Shown: positions 11,666 to 23,359 of the stretch, one piece after another
Numbering within the stretch: position 1 is the first letter of the stretch
Layout: each line of letters begins with the position of its first letter
Source of the DNA: Psococerastis gibbosa
Lineage: Eukaryota > Arthropoda > Insecta > Psocodea > Psocidae
DNA: 64,000 nucleotides
Direction of reading: 5' to 3'
Assembly (NCBI GenBank): GCA_963971405.1
Contig: OZ020486.1
Span: forward strand, 19,491,419 to 19,555,418
Made by a program: the position numbers and the translations under genes
The notes under the pieces: generated by a model
What the model saw: only the letters and a program-made list of their open reading frames with translations
Database searches by the model: none
Told to the model about the DNA's origin: nothing

Positions 11666-11805
11666 TTCACGGCCGGTGTTACGTGACGAAGCAGTCTACG
11701 CAGTTCCACTGATGGCGTTGACTGCAGATGTTGCCGAAACGTTTGGAAGTACGCTTTCAGAATGACCACAGCCTATCATCCCGGATTCTAGTGTTTCGTC
11801 ACAGG
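11658..11805 (+). repeat. GGCTTTCACGGCCGG repeat, copy 1, with hammerhead-like core motifs
   Basis: It starts GGCTTTCACGGCCGG, continues through CCACTGATGGCGTTGACTGC and GCCGAAACGTTTGG, and ends at CCCGGATTCTAGTG. Related segments are at 23690-23860, 46823-46948 and 48112-48205. CTGATG followed after a short spacer by CGAAAC resembles the core of a hammerhead ribozyme, which Penelope-like retroelements often carry. The fit is imperfect (the third purine of CTGANGA is G here), and I have not folded it. Confidence 0.45.
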
Positions 11806-12545
11806 AGTGTTTTGTTTGTATGTTGTGGTTGAGAAAACATTGGAGTTAATAGGGTTAATAGGGAGCGTAATTTTCCTTTTTTTTGTCTTTTCTATTTTTA
11901 ATTACATTCATAGCGCGGCACAGAGGAAAAGCGGAGTTAGCGCCATTGCGAAATCTGTTCTGGAAATCATTTTAAAGGGAAGAAGAAACCACTCGTGAAG
12001 AGGGGTCTGCGTTTGCATGAAATCTCCCTACACCTGCTGTTCGGGAAGAGCTGAAGGGTTTTTTTCTAATGGAATGAGTACTTACGCATTAATCTGATTT
12101 AAAAAAACTAAGATTGATGCCAAATTGATATAATAGCAATAGGCTGGCCTAGTTATTAAGTTGAAGTGGTTGGTCATTGTTTCTATTTGGAAATTTAAGA
12201 CGTGCTGCCAAAAGATATATATAAGAACATGCTGTTGGACCAGGCATTGAGACGAACGAAGCAGTGAGCTTAATAGATTCTTATTAATGCATGCTTGTGG
12301 AAGCATTGGAAAATACATGTAAAGTGTTTTTTCAATACCAGGTCCATCTTAAGCTACATAAAGTATAGTTCATTCAAGCTGAAATTAGTTGCGCACATTT
12401 AGGCCACCATTTAAATTGAAAACTATATTTAGGTCGGCTAATAAACTTTCATGTTTGTAGCATACTTCCTATGAATATAAAACAACAAGCCTGTATAGTT
12501 TCTATAACGAATACAATTATTTAGCAACGAAATAATACAGATCTG
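11806..12545. other. No gene recognised
   Basis: Short random frames; nothing could be assigned. Confidence 0.4.
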
Positions 12546-12547
12546 TT

Positions 12548-12756
12548 TAGTTATTTTTTTTTATATTCTTATTCTTAAAAGGTTAAATCGCGTACAAACA
12601 ATTTAATGAATGTATCCGATTAACGTCTTCAATTGCCTCACTAAGTCACCTAATAGGTACATTTGTCGAGTTACGGCACGTCTCCGACCGCAAGGTGCGT
12701 AGAGACTCGTACAAGTACAAGCACGCTACCAACATGCCACCGAGGTCGCTTAAAGC
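12548..12756 (+). repeat. Dispersed repeat family A, copy 2
   Basis: Along its whole length it parallels 868-1056, with AAAAGGTTAAATCGCGTAC, TTTAATGAATGTATCCGATT, GAGTTACGGCACGTCTCCGA and ACAAGTACAAGCACGCTACC. Confidence 0.65.
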
Positions 12757-13277
12757 TATACTTCCCTTATGAATTTTAAAATGGACGGATTGTTATCAGT
12801 CAAATTTAAAAATCTGAAGTTAGCGAATCTGTGGTGTCTTTTATTCCGTTCAGTTTAAATGTAGAGGCAATATACAATATTTATTCAATCATGCATGCTG
12901 TGCAGCTAGGACCCATATAAGTTGCTTTATTTATCTTCAATCATCTCGTAGTATATTTGTAGGATCGACCTGAAGGTTGCTTGAAGGGTCTTGTTAACCA
13001 CTATGTAAGCAAAGATTATTTACTTTCTCTCGACACTCAACAAACATTGATTGCAGCCTACATGGATCCATCTAAACCCTTTCTAAACCCTTTGAAATTA
13101 ACCCGTGCCAGGACATGTATTTTCCCATCTAGGAAATTTTCCCCAAGGGATTTTTTTTTTCAAACATTTCAAACTTTCAAAATTAGTATCTGGCTACCGT
13201 TAACATGTATTGTAATAGAAATGTAGATATGGGAAGGTTCGGAAACGGGATTTGAGCCCAACTCTATACCTTGCTTC

Positions 13278-13512
13278 CAGTGGCGGTGCTAGAAATTTTA
13301 AGGCAGGGGGCATGACTTCAATCTGGGGGGCCAATGAAAAAACCAACCATTTTTCATCGGGAGTAGATATAATGAAAGTAAGTAACTTGTAACCAGTTTT
13401 AATTCTGCTATGTAACATGTAAAATATAAAAAATGGGGGTGTCCAGGGGGGGGGGCGGAGAAACTTTCAGGCGGGCCAGGCCCCACCGGACACCCCCGTA
13501 GCGCCGCCCCTG
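13278..13512. mobile_element. hAT-like MITE, 235 bp
   Basis: Inverted ends CAGTGGCGGTGCTAG (left) and CAGGGGCGGCGCTAC (right end reversed). They are flanked by 8-bp direct repeats CTTGCTTC (13270-13277) and CTTGCTGC (13513-13520), which differ at one base. There is a G-run next to the right end. No ORF. Confidence 0.85.
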
Positions 13513-13519
13513 CTTGCTG

Positions 13520-14395
13520 CCCCTGCTTTCGTCACGGTCCAAGCACATTAGTTTGTTGCCAAGACAATCTTTGTTAGGCTAATTTAACTGCAAATGCTAT
13601 GCGGAGTATTGAAGATCCAAAATTGTGAGGATTAAATTATAAACAACGCAACATTAAACTTTCCACATTTCTCACATGATGGCATCAAATTTAATTTAAT
13701 TTTATAGCCACTTCCTCTGCCTTAGAGTTGATTAAATCCTGCAGATACTAGGCTGAGCACAGTTCTGCTTCTGTTTTCAGTTTCCATGTTGTAGGTAGAT
13801 GTACGCATTTTTAGCTGCAACTTCCACGTTGCATTAAATTATTCAAATACAGTATGTACAATATCATAACTGCCCCCTCTAGCATCAAGTGAGATCGACT
13901 ATAGCAAATATGTATATGGGTAAATAAAAATTTTAAATTAAGAAAAAATTGACCTTTTCAGCGTTAAAAGTAGAAGGCACCTGTTGAAGGAAAATGCATC
14001 GATTTTCCTTGCGGGAAGTTAACAGTATTCAGTCTCCCATAATTCAGGTTCCCTGATGACTTCTAAGATGAACCGTTCATCATTATATTCATCTTTTATT
14101 ACCACCGCAGCTTATTCTGTGACGCTGATTTAAGTGAGCTCGGTGGTTCTCTACCCTGCGGTGGGGGGTTTCGTCGCTTTTTGTAAAAACCCTCCTTGGT
14201 GTCATGGCGCCCTTTTTTCCTATACTCCTTTTAGCAGCCCCTACTGTACTATTATAGCTTCTTATATTCTGGAGTATATTTATACACATATGTAACGAAA
14301 TGAAACTGACATAGATTGACATACAGTAGATGAACAGTAGTTCATACCTGTTTAAAAATTCAAACGGAGCAAGACAAATACAGAATGTTTCAGAG
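13520..14395. other. No gene recognised
   Basis: No exon, repeat boundary or RNA gene was recognised. Confidence 0.4.
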
Positions 14396-14397
14396 CT

Positions 14398-14581
14398 TAA
14401 GGCGCCTATTCCACTTGTCAATATTCCGTCATTTATGCATCAATAATAAGTCTATACCATATGATAACTTAATTTAAAATAGATAAGTTAAGTATCTACG
14501 TAATAATCTCCTTAAAACAAAAATCTCATCTTTTATTGATGCACAAATGACGGAATATTGAGAAGTGAAATAGCCGCCTTA
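14398..14581. mobile_element. Palindromic MITE (AGGCG ends), copy 1
   Basis: The two halves are inverted copies, from AAGGCGCCTATTCCACTTGT and CAATATTCCGTCATTTATGC on the left to GACGGAATATTGAGAAGTG and CCGCCTT on the right. TA borders both ends. Two further copies are at 28103-28288 and 63291-63475. All share a central ATAGTCTCCTTAAAACAAA-like block (AATCTCC in this copy). Confidence 0.85.
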
Positions 14582-15086
14582 CAAATATGTACAAAGCTTT
14601 TTAATGCATGCACATTGACAGCTGCATCTAATTCCGATATGGTACATCTTTATTCTTTGATCAGGGGTAGTTAATAATATCACGATTTTAAATCTTGTAT
14701 GGTAGTTAAATGCATTTATAAACAAACAGGGTGGCACACGTCTAAACAATCGTGATATTTTTGGATAATCACAAACATGCAATAAAAATAAAAATGGTCA
14801 GAGTTGTAAGCCGCACACATGGCTGTTGATCAGCTGAGTATAATTTAATTACTGCTGATTGCAATATACAGGCCCCTCTCCTAAGCCACAGCCTGTTCTC
14901 ACTACCTACCGTACTGTCCATGGCAATGAACATTTTCAATATGCAATGAGATTTGCTTGTTACATTTGGGCAGACGTCCCAAAACATTGGAGTGGCTAAT
15001 TAATTTAATCCCTTGCCAGACCGTTGCAGTTGTGAGTCGTGATTGTAACACTGCAATTTCATGAGAAATAAGGCACTATATACCCG

Positions 15087-15340
15087 GGTATTGTCATCCG
15101 CCATTTTTTATCCTATATTTCCCATATGGTAAGTATTGTAATTATTTTTAAGAAATGGAAAAGATTGAAAAAAACGAAATACGTTTTATTATTTTTTTAT
15201 TAAACACTACCCTAATTGGTAGGACGTTTTTTAAATGAAAATAAATAAACAACGATAAATCTCTAATAATAAATGGGTAAACTCCCAATTGGCTTATACA
15301 CCAGGCTTATAATGGATAAAAAATGGCGGATGACAATACC
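15087..15340. mobile_element. MITE with perfect 27-bp inverted ends
   Basis: 15087-15113 and 15314-15340 are exact inverted copies (GGTATTGTCATCCGCCATTT plus 7 more bases). The 254-bp span is AT-rich and non-coding. The target duplication is not clear. Confidence 0.8.
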
Positions 15341-15641
15341 TGTCTAATATAGAGCCCTAATGAGAAATAGCTACTGTACAAACAAACAACACTACTATAA
15401 CAGCGGGGCATTGGACCATAATTTTTATGAATAATCTTCGCCGGACCTATACATACAGATACATTATTGTATTTATCATTAAGTGCATACCTACTGTAAG
15501 TACATTTGGGTAAATTTGAGTCTATACCATAAATCATGTTGCCTAACTTAAATTCCAATGAAAAAACATGACATGATTTTGCGAGTCCTACAATGACAAT
15601 ATTGTCAATTTCAAATGCTTTGAAGGAAATAAGGCATAGCA

Positions 15642-15812
15642 GCAGCCTGATCGAGGCGATTATAATACCGGTATTTATTTAATCCCCTAGTATTAAAAAT
15701 GTAAACAAGATAATTTTATAATGGAAAGTGCTATTCAAAATTTGTTTGTTTACAGTTATAATCCTAGGGTATTTATTTAACCCCGGTATTATAAACGCCT
15801 CGATCAGACTGC
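15642..15812. mobile_element. Palindromic MITE, 171 bp
   Basis: The left half starts GCAGCCTGATCGAGGCG and the right half, reversed, starts GCAGTCTGATCGAGGCG. The inversion continues inward through TATAATACCGG, TATTTATTTAA and TGTAAACAA. No coding capacity. Confidence 0.85.
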
Positions 15813-15814
15813 AG

Positions 15815-17215
15815 GTAAACAAAAAATAAATAGGTTTTATTTTCAATTTCACCAACTTGTCTTATTTTATGGAATTTTAGCCCTACTTTTTCATTCTTTC
15901 TCAGTTAAATACAGGCTAAGGCCTTACATAGTTTGGAGCGCTCGGTGCTTTAGGGTAAGCTAACACAGTACAAAAGTAGCAATTATAGGTTCCTACCTTC
16001 TTTCCTTCATTTTTATTTTTGTTTCTGTGGAAGTAGAGAATCTTTGCCATCAGCATTCCCGACCAGTCTTCTTTCTCAACATTTTTTGTTCTCTGCTTAG
16101 CTCTTTATCAGCGAAGAATGTCCCATTAGATTAGCAAACCCCAATTTTTCCATTTCTCTTCTCTCGCCAATAATAATTATATTACTAAATGAGCATGTGC
16201 AGTACTTAATATTTTACAACACTCTACAAATTCAATGTACCTAGATATTTAATAATTAAATAATTATTTCTTTTACCTACTCGTATAAAGAATTGATTTT
16301 ATTTATCTAAGCTACCTACTTTAGTATCTACAGTAGATGTATGACATGAATATTAACAGTTGCACACATTGGCAGTATCTACTACAAAAGGTATCGATGA
16401 TCCACTAGGAATTAGAACACAAACTGACCAGTTTTTTTCTTATCAATACAACATAACATTTATCGGGAATCGCCCCCCCCCCCCTCGCCCCGGGGCCTCA
16501 CATTAACGTGGTTCCATTGAGCGGTACGCAGCTTGCCCCGGCTTGTGATAAATGGTCAAATTGTCGACGCACAATTTTTAAATTTTTTATTTTTTATAAA
16601 GATATATATTAATATATCGTATTTTAGTCAAAGTCTTCGTAGATTTTAATTATACTGCGACTCTGTGTTGTTGCGGAGAATACTGTATATGCTGTGGACA
16701 TGCATCTATTAGGAACCCTTTGTTATTTAGCTCTAAAATAGCGAAGGCCAAACCTTACAATATATTGCAATCACATGCAAATGGGATTGTTTTCCGAACA
16801 GCAATTTATTTTGCACTGGGAGGAATTAGTGGAGTGGGGAAACACAGATTGTTCCCCCTTTAAGCCAATGGGATTTTTTTTTATCAGGCTTATCCCTGGA
16901 ACCTTGGTGAATTTGCAACTGAGAGGTACCATCTGTTAGTTTTGTTTGCTTCATGTAGGCTTTTATACGACGTGATGACCTGAATTTAAAAACATCAACG
17001 ATTTTATTTTTCAACTGTTTTTTATTGTTTGCAGGCTATGTATTTTTGTAATATTAAATAACAACTTTGTTAGGACTTTTTGGCTTGTTTGGACTTATTA
17101 GTGTCGTATAGGCTCACGTTTGGAAAACATGGGGTCTACATATTTAGACCCGACTACTGACACTTAAAATGTAAAGGTCAGTCGATGAGTCGAAATGTAA
17201 ACAATAGCCTCCATG
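15815..17215. other. No gene recognised
   Basis: About 1.4 kb. A C-run followed by GGGGCCTCACATTAACGTGG near 16460-16510 may be one edge of a decayed element, but no partner end was found. Confidence 0.35.
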
Positions 17216-17290
17216 CAGGGGCGTCATTTGGTTGGGCAAGGGGAGCAGTTGTCCCCCAAGAAAAATTCACCCCCCCCCCCATGAAACCCA
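17216..17290 (+). repeat. Solo hAT-like end
   Basis: CAGGGGCGTCATTTGG followed by a C-run is the same style of terminus as in the hAT-like MITEs at 13278 and 42274. The opposite end is not recognisable, so this is a truncated remnant. Confidence 0.4.
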
Positions 17291-18469
17291 AGTTCTTAAA
17301 GGAAATAAACCAGGAAAATTAGGGTTTTTGCGAAAATAATACCTTACCTAATTGTAAAAAATTACGTTAACATACCGTATATGCTTTATAATCCTCAGAA
17401 AAAAGGCTCAGATTTAAGGACTTCTTTTAGATCTGGGGAAATAGGCTATGTACATGCATATATACAGCAGGTAAATTCAGTAGTGGGGAAATGAGTAATA
17501 AAGAAACTTGGTGTCTACCTATTTTCGTCTTAGTATGCAATAAAGTTGTGTAAATAAGCTAATTTCAATTCCTTCAACTTTATGATTATGTAACCGTGCA
17601 CACTTGGTAACTTCAGATTGGCGCGGCGATCTGAAACAATTTTATTAACCGAGTTTTTTTTATTATCAGAGCTCTATTTATGAAGCTAAACTACAAAATA
17701 ATTATAATAAAAAAATAATGCCCATGAACCAATCAATCATACTCCATTTTAACGTAGAGTCACTTCCAGAGTGAAAAGTGATCCTCCGCAGTAAACACAC
17801 TGAACGTTATTTATTTTGTACTAATAAATTACGGAAGACTCGCTACACTATAGAATATATATAATAATAATATAACAATAAAATTAATGTTGAACCTCCT
17901 TTCTGAAATAACTTTGCACCTCTTGGAGGGAGGCAGCTGAGCTAACCTGCCCATAGCTGTTGACTCCCTTGAGGTCTTGCCATTTTGCAAATGTAGGCGT
18001 GAAGTTTCATAAGAACAACAATATTGCTTTCCTATTTAATGCGTTAGTATGGGAGGGCTTGTGTAATATTTTCGTCGTTGTATGCAACTCAGCCGTAGGC
18101 CACAGTCCGTGGCGCTCTACCAATCGTCAAGTCTACGTCTATAGAATGAGCATTCAAAGTTTGTTGTTTTCATGACTTGTTTCGACAAACAACAAAACCA
18201 TAGAAATACATTAACTGGAGCGGCGGGAGCCATAGTATGCCTTACGAGGCACCCGTTAACCATAAGCCAACTATACGAGATAAGTACCAACGCAAAAAAT
18301 ATCGAAGTCTTACACATTGCAGCATAGCAGAACGGATATACCTGGACCCGGTCAAAAACTCTGTACTTAGCTTGTGCAGGCTACACTAGCAGCCATATTG
18401 ATAACGGTCTCCAGCCCCGGGATGCATAAAACATTCTACGTTCAAATTTAAAACTGGTGTTAATCTTGA
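17291..18469. other. No gene recognised; left flank of the ISL2EU-like transposon
   Basis: AT-rich; no exon or repeat could be assigned. Confidence 0.4.
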
Positions 18470-18483
18470 ATGGGGTATACAGG

Positions 18484-18786
18484 TGCGGGAGGAATAATCG
18501 TTTTAGAGTTGAAATGCTGTAGATTAGTTGTAAACTAAAGTTTTTGTGAGCCCAGTTATCTCATTTTTAGTGTAAGTTAAGTTTTATTTTAATTTTAAGT
18601 TCGTAATTTCCACTCGGAAACATTCGGACGTCGTGACGTAGACATTCACACGTGTGCTCGCCAGCTTCGGGAAAGTTCGGGTTTAAGTTAGAAACGCATA
18701 TTTGTTTACATTTTACAGTGGACGAGTTTAATAAATCTTTGTTTTAATATTTTATTTGGTGGAAAACTTGAAATATAGTTAGAAAA
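18484..18786 (+). promoter_or_regulatory. Probable 5' region of the transposon nuclease gene
   Basis: This is the 300 bp between the left terminus and the first ATG. It contains a GC-richer patch with CATTCGGACGTCGTGACGTA near 18620 and a CGGGAAAGTTCGGG motif near 18667. No TATA box is obvious. Promoter activity is inferred from position only. Confidence 0.3.
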
Positions 18787-18911
18787 ATGGATCGGTATGT
18801 GCAAGCAAATTCTACTAATCTGCCACATGTAGACGTCGACATGGTTTTGGCCTATTTAAGTGGCAAATCTGTATATACAGCACCGGAATTGCGAGGCGTC
18901 AAAGAAAGCAG
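18787..18911 (+). CDS. Transposon SWIM/YqaJ nuclease, exon 1
   Basis: This is the first coding exon of the 416-aa nuclease gene (18787-18911, 19363-19559, 19910-20312, 20935-21460). The ATG lies in AGAAAAATGG, a good eukaryotic start context, and I saw no usable in-frame ATG further upstream. It encodes residues 1-41 plus two bases of Arg42. The sequence includes VDVDMVLAYLSGKSVY, an N-terminal segment of unknown role. The exon ends in GCAG|GTAAGA. The total length of the four exons (1,251 nt) is divisible by three, and all junction phases agree, which supports the model. Confidence 0.75.
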
Positions 18912-19118
18912 GTAAGAATCGCTAAAGATAGTAATGCAGCTCTTTGCTTTTTACGCTTAGGTCTAGCTAATAATTTGGTGTCTTCCTTGCCCCTAACAAT
19001 GTAGGATATTTTTTAAAATGACTTCTCGTTTTTATACTATTTGTTGTCGGCACTTTTTGTTTGTCAGTGGTTATGTGCAATACATTTGTTTGCGTAGGGT
19101 ATAGCTGCTATACAGTTC

Positions 19119-19155
19119 AGTACACAATCTGCTATACTATAGCGGATTGTGTACT
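19119..19155. repeat. Near-perfect 18-bp hairpin in intron 1 of the nuclease gene
   Basis: AGTACACAATCTGCTATA is followed after one base by its inverted copy with a single mismatch. No function is assigned. Confidence 0.7.
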
Positions 19156-19362
19156 TCTACTTTGTCCATTACACCAGTAGGTACCCTGCATTGAAAGTAT
19201 TTACTTTATTAAAAACTAATTCACCTACCAACTAAACATTTGTAGTGTCAGTGATATGAGGGCACCAATTTTAGCAGCCTCATAACTTTGTTCGGGGGCT
19301 ATTGCCTATTTGCATGTACGTTAGCTTTTTAACATGCATAATAGCCAAACAATTTTTTACAG

Positions 19363-19559
19363 ATCAGGAAGACAGACCTACGGTGATAACGCTGTGGGAA
19401 AAGTGGGAGTCCTTCGTTGCAACGAAGAATGTTGGGTGAAAGGCAGAGTGTGTCCTGAACACCGAGTGACAAGTACACCGTATGAAGTAGTGGTGCATTT
19501 GAATGAGCAGGCTGAAGAAATATTGGATGCACAGTGCACTGGGTGCCAAGCCGCTCTAG
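19363..19559 (+). CDS. Transposon SWIM/YqaJ nuclease, exon 2 (zinc-binding region)
   Basis: Residues 42-107. The acceptor is TTTTTTACAG and the donor is CTAG|GTAAG. Cysteines and histidines are dense: C61, C65, C72, H75, then C100 and C103. The last pair combines with C110 and H112 from the next exon to form a SWIM-like zinc finger (classically CxCx(n)CxH, here CxxC...CKH). SWIM fingers bind DNA or protein partners. Their presence just before a YqaJ nuclease is typical of the second protein of ISL2EU-type elements. The frame is fully open. Confidence 0.85.
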
Positions 19560-19909
19560 GTAAGATGATATCAATTGACTAGGGATAGAATAGAAAGTCT
19601 ATATTGCACCGATTTTCAATAAAATAGCGTAAATAATAAATGTTAACATAATGTACAATGCAGTCAAGAACTTAACAGAATTTATTTGTCATTTATTTAC
19701 CTACTGTATTATGTCAATGTGAAAGTTTGAAGAGTATCATCGGCCCATGGCCATTCCTAACGCATTTCCATTGCGTACTACTTAAAGGTGTTTGTGGTGC
19801 CACTAAATTGACTTAACTGTGATCGATGAACAGACCTATTGGCAAGCATTAGCATAATATGCTACTATCAACAACAACATTTATCTAAACTTTTTTATTT
19901 TCATTTTAG

Positions 19910-20312
19910 GTGGCTGTAAGCATTCGGTTGCATTTCTTCTGTGGCTGCAGCGGAGGACAGAAGAACCATCTCCTACTTCCACTGTTTGCTACTGGAAGAA
20001 GCCTGCGTTGTCTTCTGTTGGAAGAGGAGGCACGCACGTCACATTAGCTGACTTTGGGAGGGTACCTATACCGTTGCCGGACAACGTGGACTTTCGTGCA
20101 CAAGTTCTGTCTGGTGGATCATATAACAGTAGCATGATCCACAGACAGTTCCTGGAAAGACCGACCGTGGAGCAGCTCAGTCTGCACTATCTGATAAATA
20201 ATTCAGAAGATTTTGAGAGTTTAGTGCAGAGGGTTATGACGGCTTCAGTTTGCGAGGAAGCAGAAGTCGCCACAAGAGGCCAGGCTGACAATCCTCTTTG
20301 GCATGAGCTAAG
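19910..20312 (+). CDS. Transposon SWIM/YqaJ nuclease, exon 3 (SWIM end and linker)
   Basis: Residues 108-241 plus two bases of Arg242. It begins GGCKHSVAFLLWL, completing the SWIM finger (C110, H112) and its following hydrophobic helix. The linker that follows contains CYWKKPAL, the WxKP pattern common in this protein class, and continues to NPLWHELR directly before the nuclease core. The acceptor is TCATTTTAG and the donor is CTAAG|GTTAG, weaker than the others but in phase. No stop or frameshift. Confidence 0.85.
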
Positions 20313-20934
20313 GTTAGTTACATCTTCATATGTTACATGAAAGCATGTAAATGGGTTAAGAAATGTTGCAAGTTAAATAAAAAAAGTTTAGAAATGGAAA
20401 CATCAATTTGTTAAAATCATTGGGGTCGCGCCACTGTCATTAATTTACAAACAAACAAAAATGAATGCGCAACCGGGTTTTCACTGAGTTTCTGAGTGCC
20501 CAACAAAAACTTACAAGCTTTGGTCCATGACTCAAGGCAAATGACAGCTTTCCTGTAATTGGTCGCAAGTAAGTTAACAGTAGACTATTTGAAATGTCAT
20601 AGTAATGGTGACAGTTGAGGGAAGAAATTAAGAACATTGCACTGTGTTCTAAATGGAAACGTCATTATGCGACAGCCAATGTATTGGTGCGTTTCACGAC
20701 GTTTTGACCATAGTTCATACGACTCACAAATTTGGGGATGAATTTGTTACAAGTTGCAGGTTCGCTGGAAGAGTAGCCTTTCGGGGCTAAAGCTCGCCTG
20801 AAGTAAAGACGATTTTTCATTTCATAATTTAAGTCATGGATATATGCCTGCCATTTATATCCGGATTGCTCTGCAATCCTTTAATTGAGATTTAATTTGT
20901 TGCAAATCAGTAAATTTGACAATTTTTATTATAG

Positions 20935-21460
20935 GTACGGTAGGATCACCGCCTCGAAAATCCATGAAGCCGCCCACTGTAGAACACCCGACGGATCGCT
21001 CGTCAATTCAATAATTGGGGTTCTCAAAGTCAGGGACACAAAAGCTATGGAAAGGGGCCGCATCTTGGAGGAGCCAGTTATCCGATTGTTGGCAAAGACA
21101 TTCAATTTGAAGTGGCGTAAGACGGGACTGTTCTTTTTGCCATCCCACCCTTGGCTGGCTGCGTCACCAGATGGTGTGAGCGAAGATTATGTGATTGAAG
21201 TGAAGTGTCCCACCAAATACAAAAATATCAGTCATTACGTCAATTCTCACTCAGAATTAACAGAGAAGGTGAAAGCCCAAATGCAGCTGCAGATGCTAGT
21301 GACCAAACGGCGAAGAGGATTATTTTGTTGCGCTTCGCCGGATTTCGAAAAGTCACAAAAAGCAATCCTCATAATCGTGGACTATGACGAGCCCTACGTG
21401 CGTCAACTTCTGCATCAAGCGCATCAGTTTTGGGAATCGTTCATTAGGCCCAGATTGTAG
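20935..21460 (+). CDS. Transposon SWIM/YqaJ nuclease, exon 4 (YqaJ nuclease domain)
   Basis: Residues 242-416 and the stop. The domain opens with RYGRITASKIHEA, the start signature of YqaJ / lambda-exonuclease-like PD-(D/E)xK nucleases. Active-site residues are all visible: Glu287/288 in RGRILEE, Asp321 in AASPDG, Glu330 and Lys332 in IEVKCP, and the Gln ladder QMQLQM near 357-361. Proteins of this fold are metal-dependent 5'-3' exonucleases; in transposons the role is inferred to be processing ends during excision or repair. The acceptor is TTATTATAG. The exon ends cleanly at TAG (21458-21460). It faces the transposase gene on the opposite strand about 3.3 kb away. I see no inactivating change. 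Confidence 0.92.
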
Positions 21461-21713
21461 TTTGCTTCGGAGGGGAATCAGCGATTGTACCTTCGATTGA
21501 TAATGGTTAAATGCTTTGTGATCCCAATAGTTGTTTTGTTTATTTATTTACATTGTTTTGACGTGGTTTTCAAATCCTTATAACTGGGCCGCCATTTTTT
21601 TTGTCTACTGCCACCTACACAAATTCACTCAGCCAGTGCTCTCTCCCATAAGTCAATCGATCTATTCTAATATATATCGTGCGATCAGCTGGAAACTGTG
21701 GAGCACATTATAT

Positions 21714-21831
21714 GGCGGGGTTTCCACATGTCAATGGTAAATGTGGTATTGACGTTTTAGCAGACATTAAAGACATACTAAAAATGTCTGCTACCACCAT
21801 ATTTAACATTGACGTATGTGGAAACCCCGCC
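21714..21831. mobile_element. Palindromic MITE, 118 bp, GGCGGGGTTTCCAC ends
   Basis: The element is one long imperfect palindrome, from GGCGGGGTTTCCACATGTCA inward to TTAGCAGACATT and back. The triplet TAT flanks both ends (21711-21713 and 21832-21834). The same terminal motif borders the element at 6757-7946. It inserted just downstream of the nuclease stop codon inside the ISL2EU-like transposon. Confidence 0.85.
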
Positions 21832-22014
21832 TATGGGATTGTCCACGCTAGGGCCGGGTTTGTGATTGCCATTGGCCAGAGTCTGGGCATGTGCCTTGCT
21901 AACCGGTGCTTGCGGAACCAGTTTTACAACACCTGTTCAATGAGAACAAAGAAATAAAGTGTCATTAACTGGAGGAAATAATTCTCCACGCTTTGATGCA
22001 CAATATGCTGCCGT

Positions 22015-22122
22015 CACTGACACAGATCGGCCACAGTTTTGAAACTTCATTTGTAAAAAAAATAATGGTCTCTGGGGGCGTCACGTTGAAGGAGTTTCAA
22101 AACTGTGGCCAATTGGTGTGAA
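22015..22122. repeat. Short inverted repeat
   Basis: CGGCCACAGTTTTGAAACTT near 22029 is mirrored by GAGTTTCAAAACTGTGGCC ending at 22110. The span is about 110 bp and may be a small MITE or the edge of one. Confidence 0.6.
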
Positions 22123-22394
22123 TCATGGTCACATACTACATATCAGAATGAAGAGGAACATTGTTTCTGCTTTATGACGCTTCGTTTATTGTTGCAAGTT
22201 AGATATTTCATGAGGAATTGCATATCAAGCAAAAAATGGAGACCACTTAGTACTAGAAGTAGTTTTTTATTCAGGGGTACAGTATATCACAGTAAATATG
22301 CAATAAATGGAAAAAACCATTCTTGTTATAAGCTACAATATAAACTAATTTTATAGGCAATGTTCCGTAAGAAAATACGGTGAGGCTGCATATA

Positions 22395-23359
22395 CAGGGT
22401 GCCCCAGACCATCCGACCACCTACTTTTTCTCGAAAACAAATGACGTCAGAGGTCTGAATTTTTTTTATCATTACAAAGTGGGGGTTGATGCATTTCTGG
22501 AAATTAGTTTGGAATTTTTTGGGGACCTGGAAGGGGGGGTTTGGGGGGTCCGTATGCTGTTCCTCGGAATAATCAAATGTAAAGGTATGTCAAATTGTAC
22601 ATCAGTTGAAGGCTTATAAAGTGTTCATTCATAATTTGCAAAAATTTTGATTGTATCCCTACAGGTTCAGGTACAGGAGGTCTTTAAAAGTCAAACATTG
22701 GGTACCTGTGGGCTATTAGTGTGCTGAATGCTAAAAGTCTAAATCAAATTTTCTGGTAAAGAAAAAATAGGAGTACTTGATAATCTTACCTTGGTGTACC
22801 TGAGTTTTTCAGTTCAGGTACAATAAACAGCTAAAGTTTGAGATTAAATTTCTCTAAAATATCATATGGCATGTTGTACCTTAAATGAAAGCTTATTACA
22901 AGAAATGTCAAGTTAACTATACAAATCGTACCTGAACCTGCGCTTGAACGGGGAGAGGGGCGAAGGGTGGGAATGGGTCACCTAAAGCATGGCAAGTGAC
23001 ACCTCAAATAAAAGCTCATGACTTCAGCTTGACAATGATACACAAATGTTAGTGCCTGAACCTGCGCCTCAATGGGGAGGGGGGGAGGTTGGGAATAGGT
23101 CACCCGAAGCATGGCAAGTGACATCTCAAATGAAAGCTCATGACTTCAACTTAACAATGACAAACAAAAAATTGTTCTCATTATTTCGAGGAACAGCATA
23201 CGGACCCCCCAAACCCCCCTTCCAGGTCCCCAAAAAATTCCAAACTAATTTCCAGAAATGCATCAACCCCCATTTTGTAATGATTTAAAAAAAAATCAGA
23301 CCTCTGACGTCATTCGTTTTCGAGAAAAAGTAGGTGGACGGATGGTCTGGGGCACCCTG
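22395..23359. mobile_element. Foldback DNA element with about 172-bp inverted ends
   Basis: The outer 170 bp on each side are near-identical inverted copies (22395-22566 and 23188-23359), beginning CAGGGTGCCCCAGACCATCC. The tetranucleotide TATA flanks both ends (22391-22394 and 23360-23363), giving a TA-containing target site as in Tc1/mariner-like transposition. The interior has no ORF of note but holds a 121-bp unit twice (about 22926-23046 and 23047-23167), each with CCTGAACCTGCGC and AAAGCATGGCAAGTGACA-like phrases. It is nested between the two ISL2EU genes. Confidence 0.88.
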
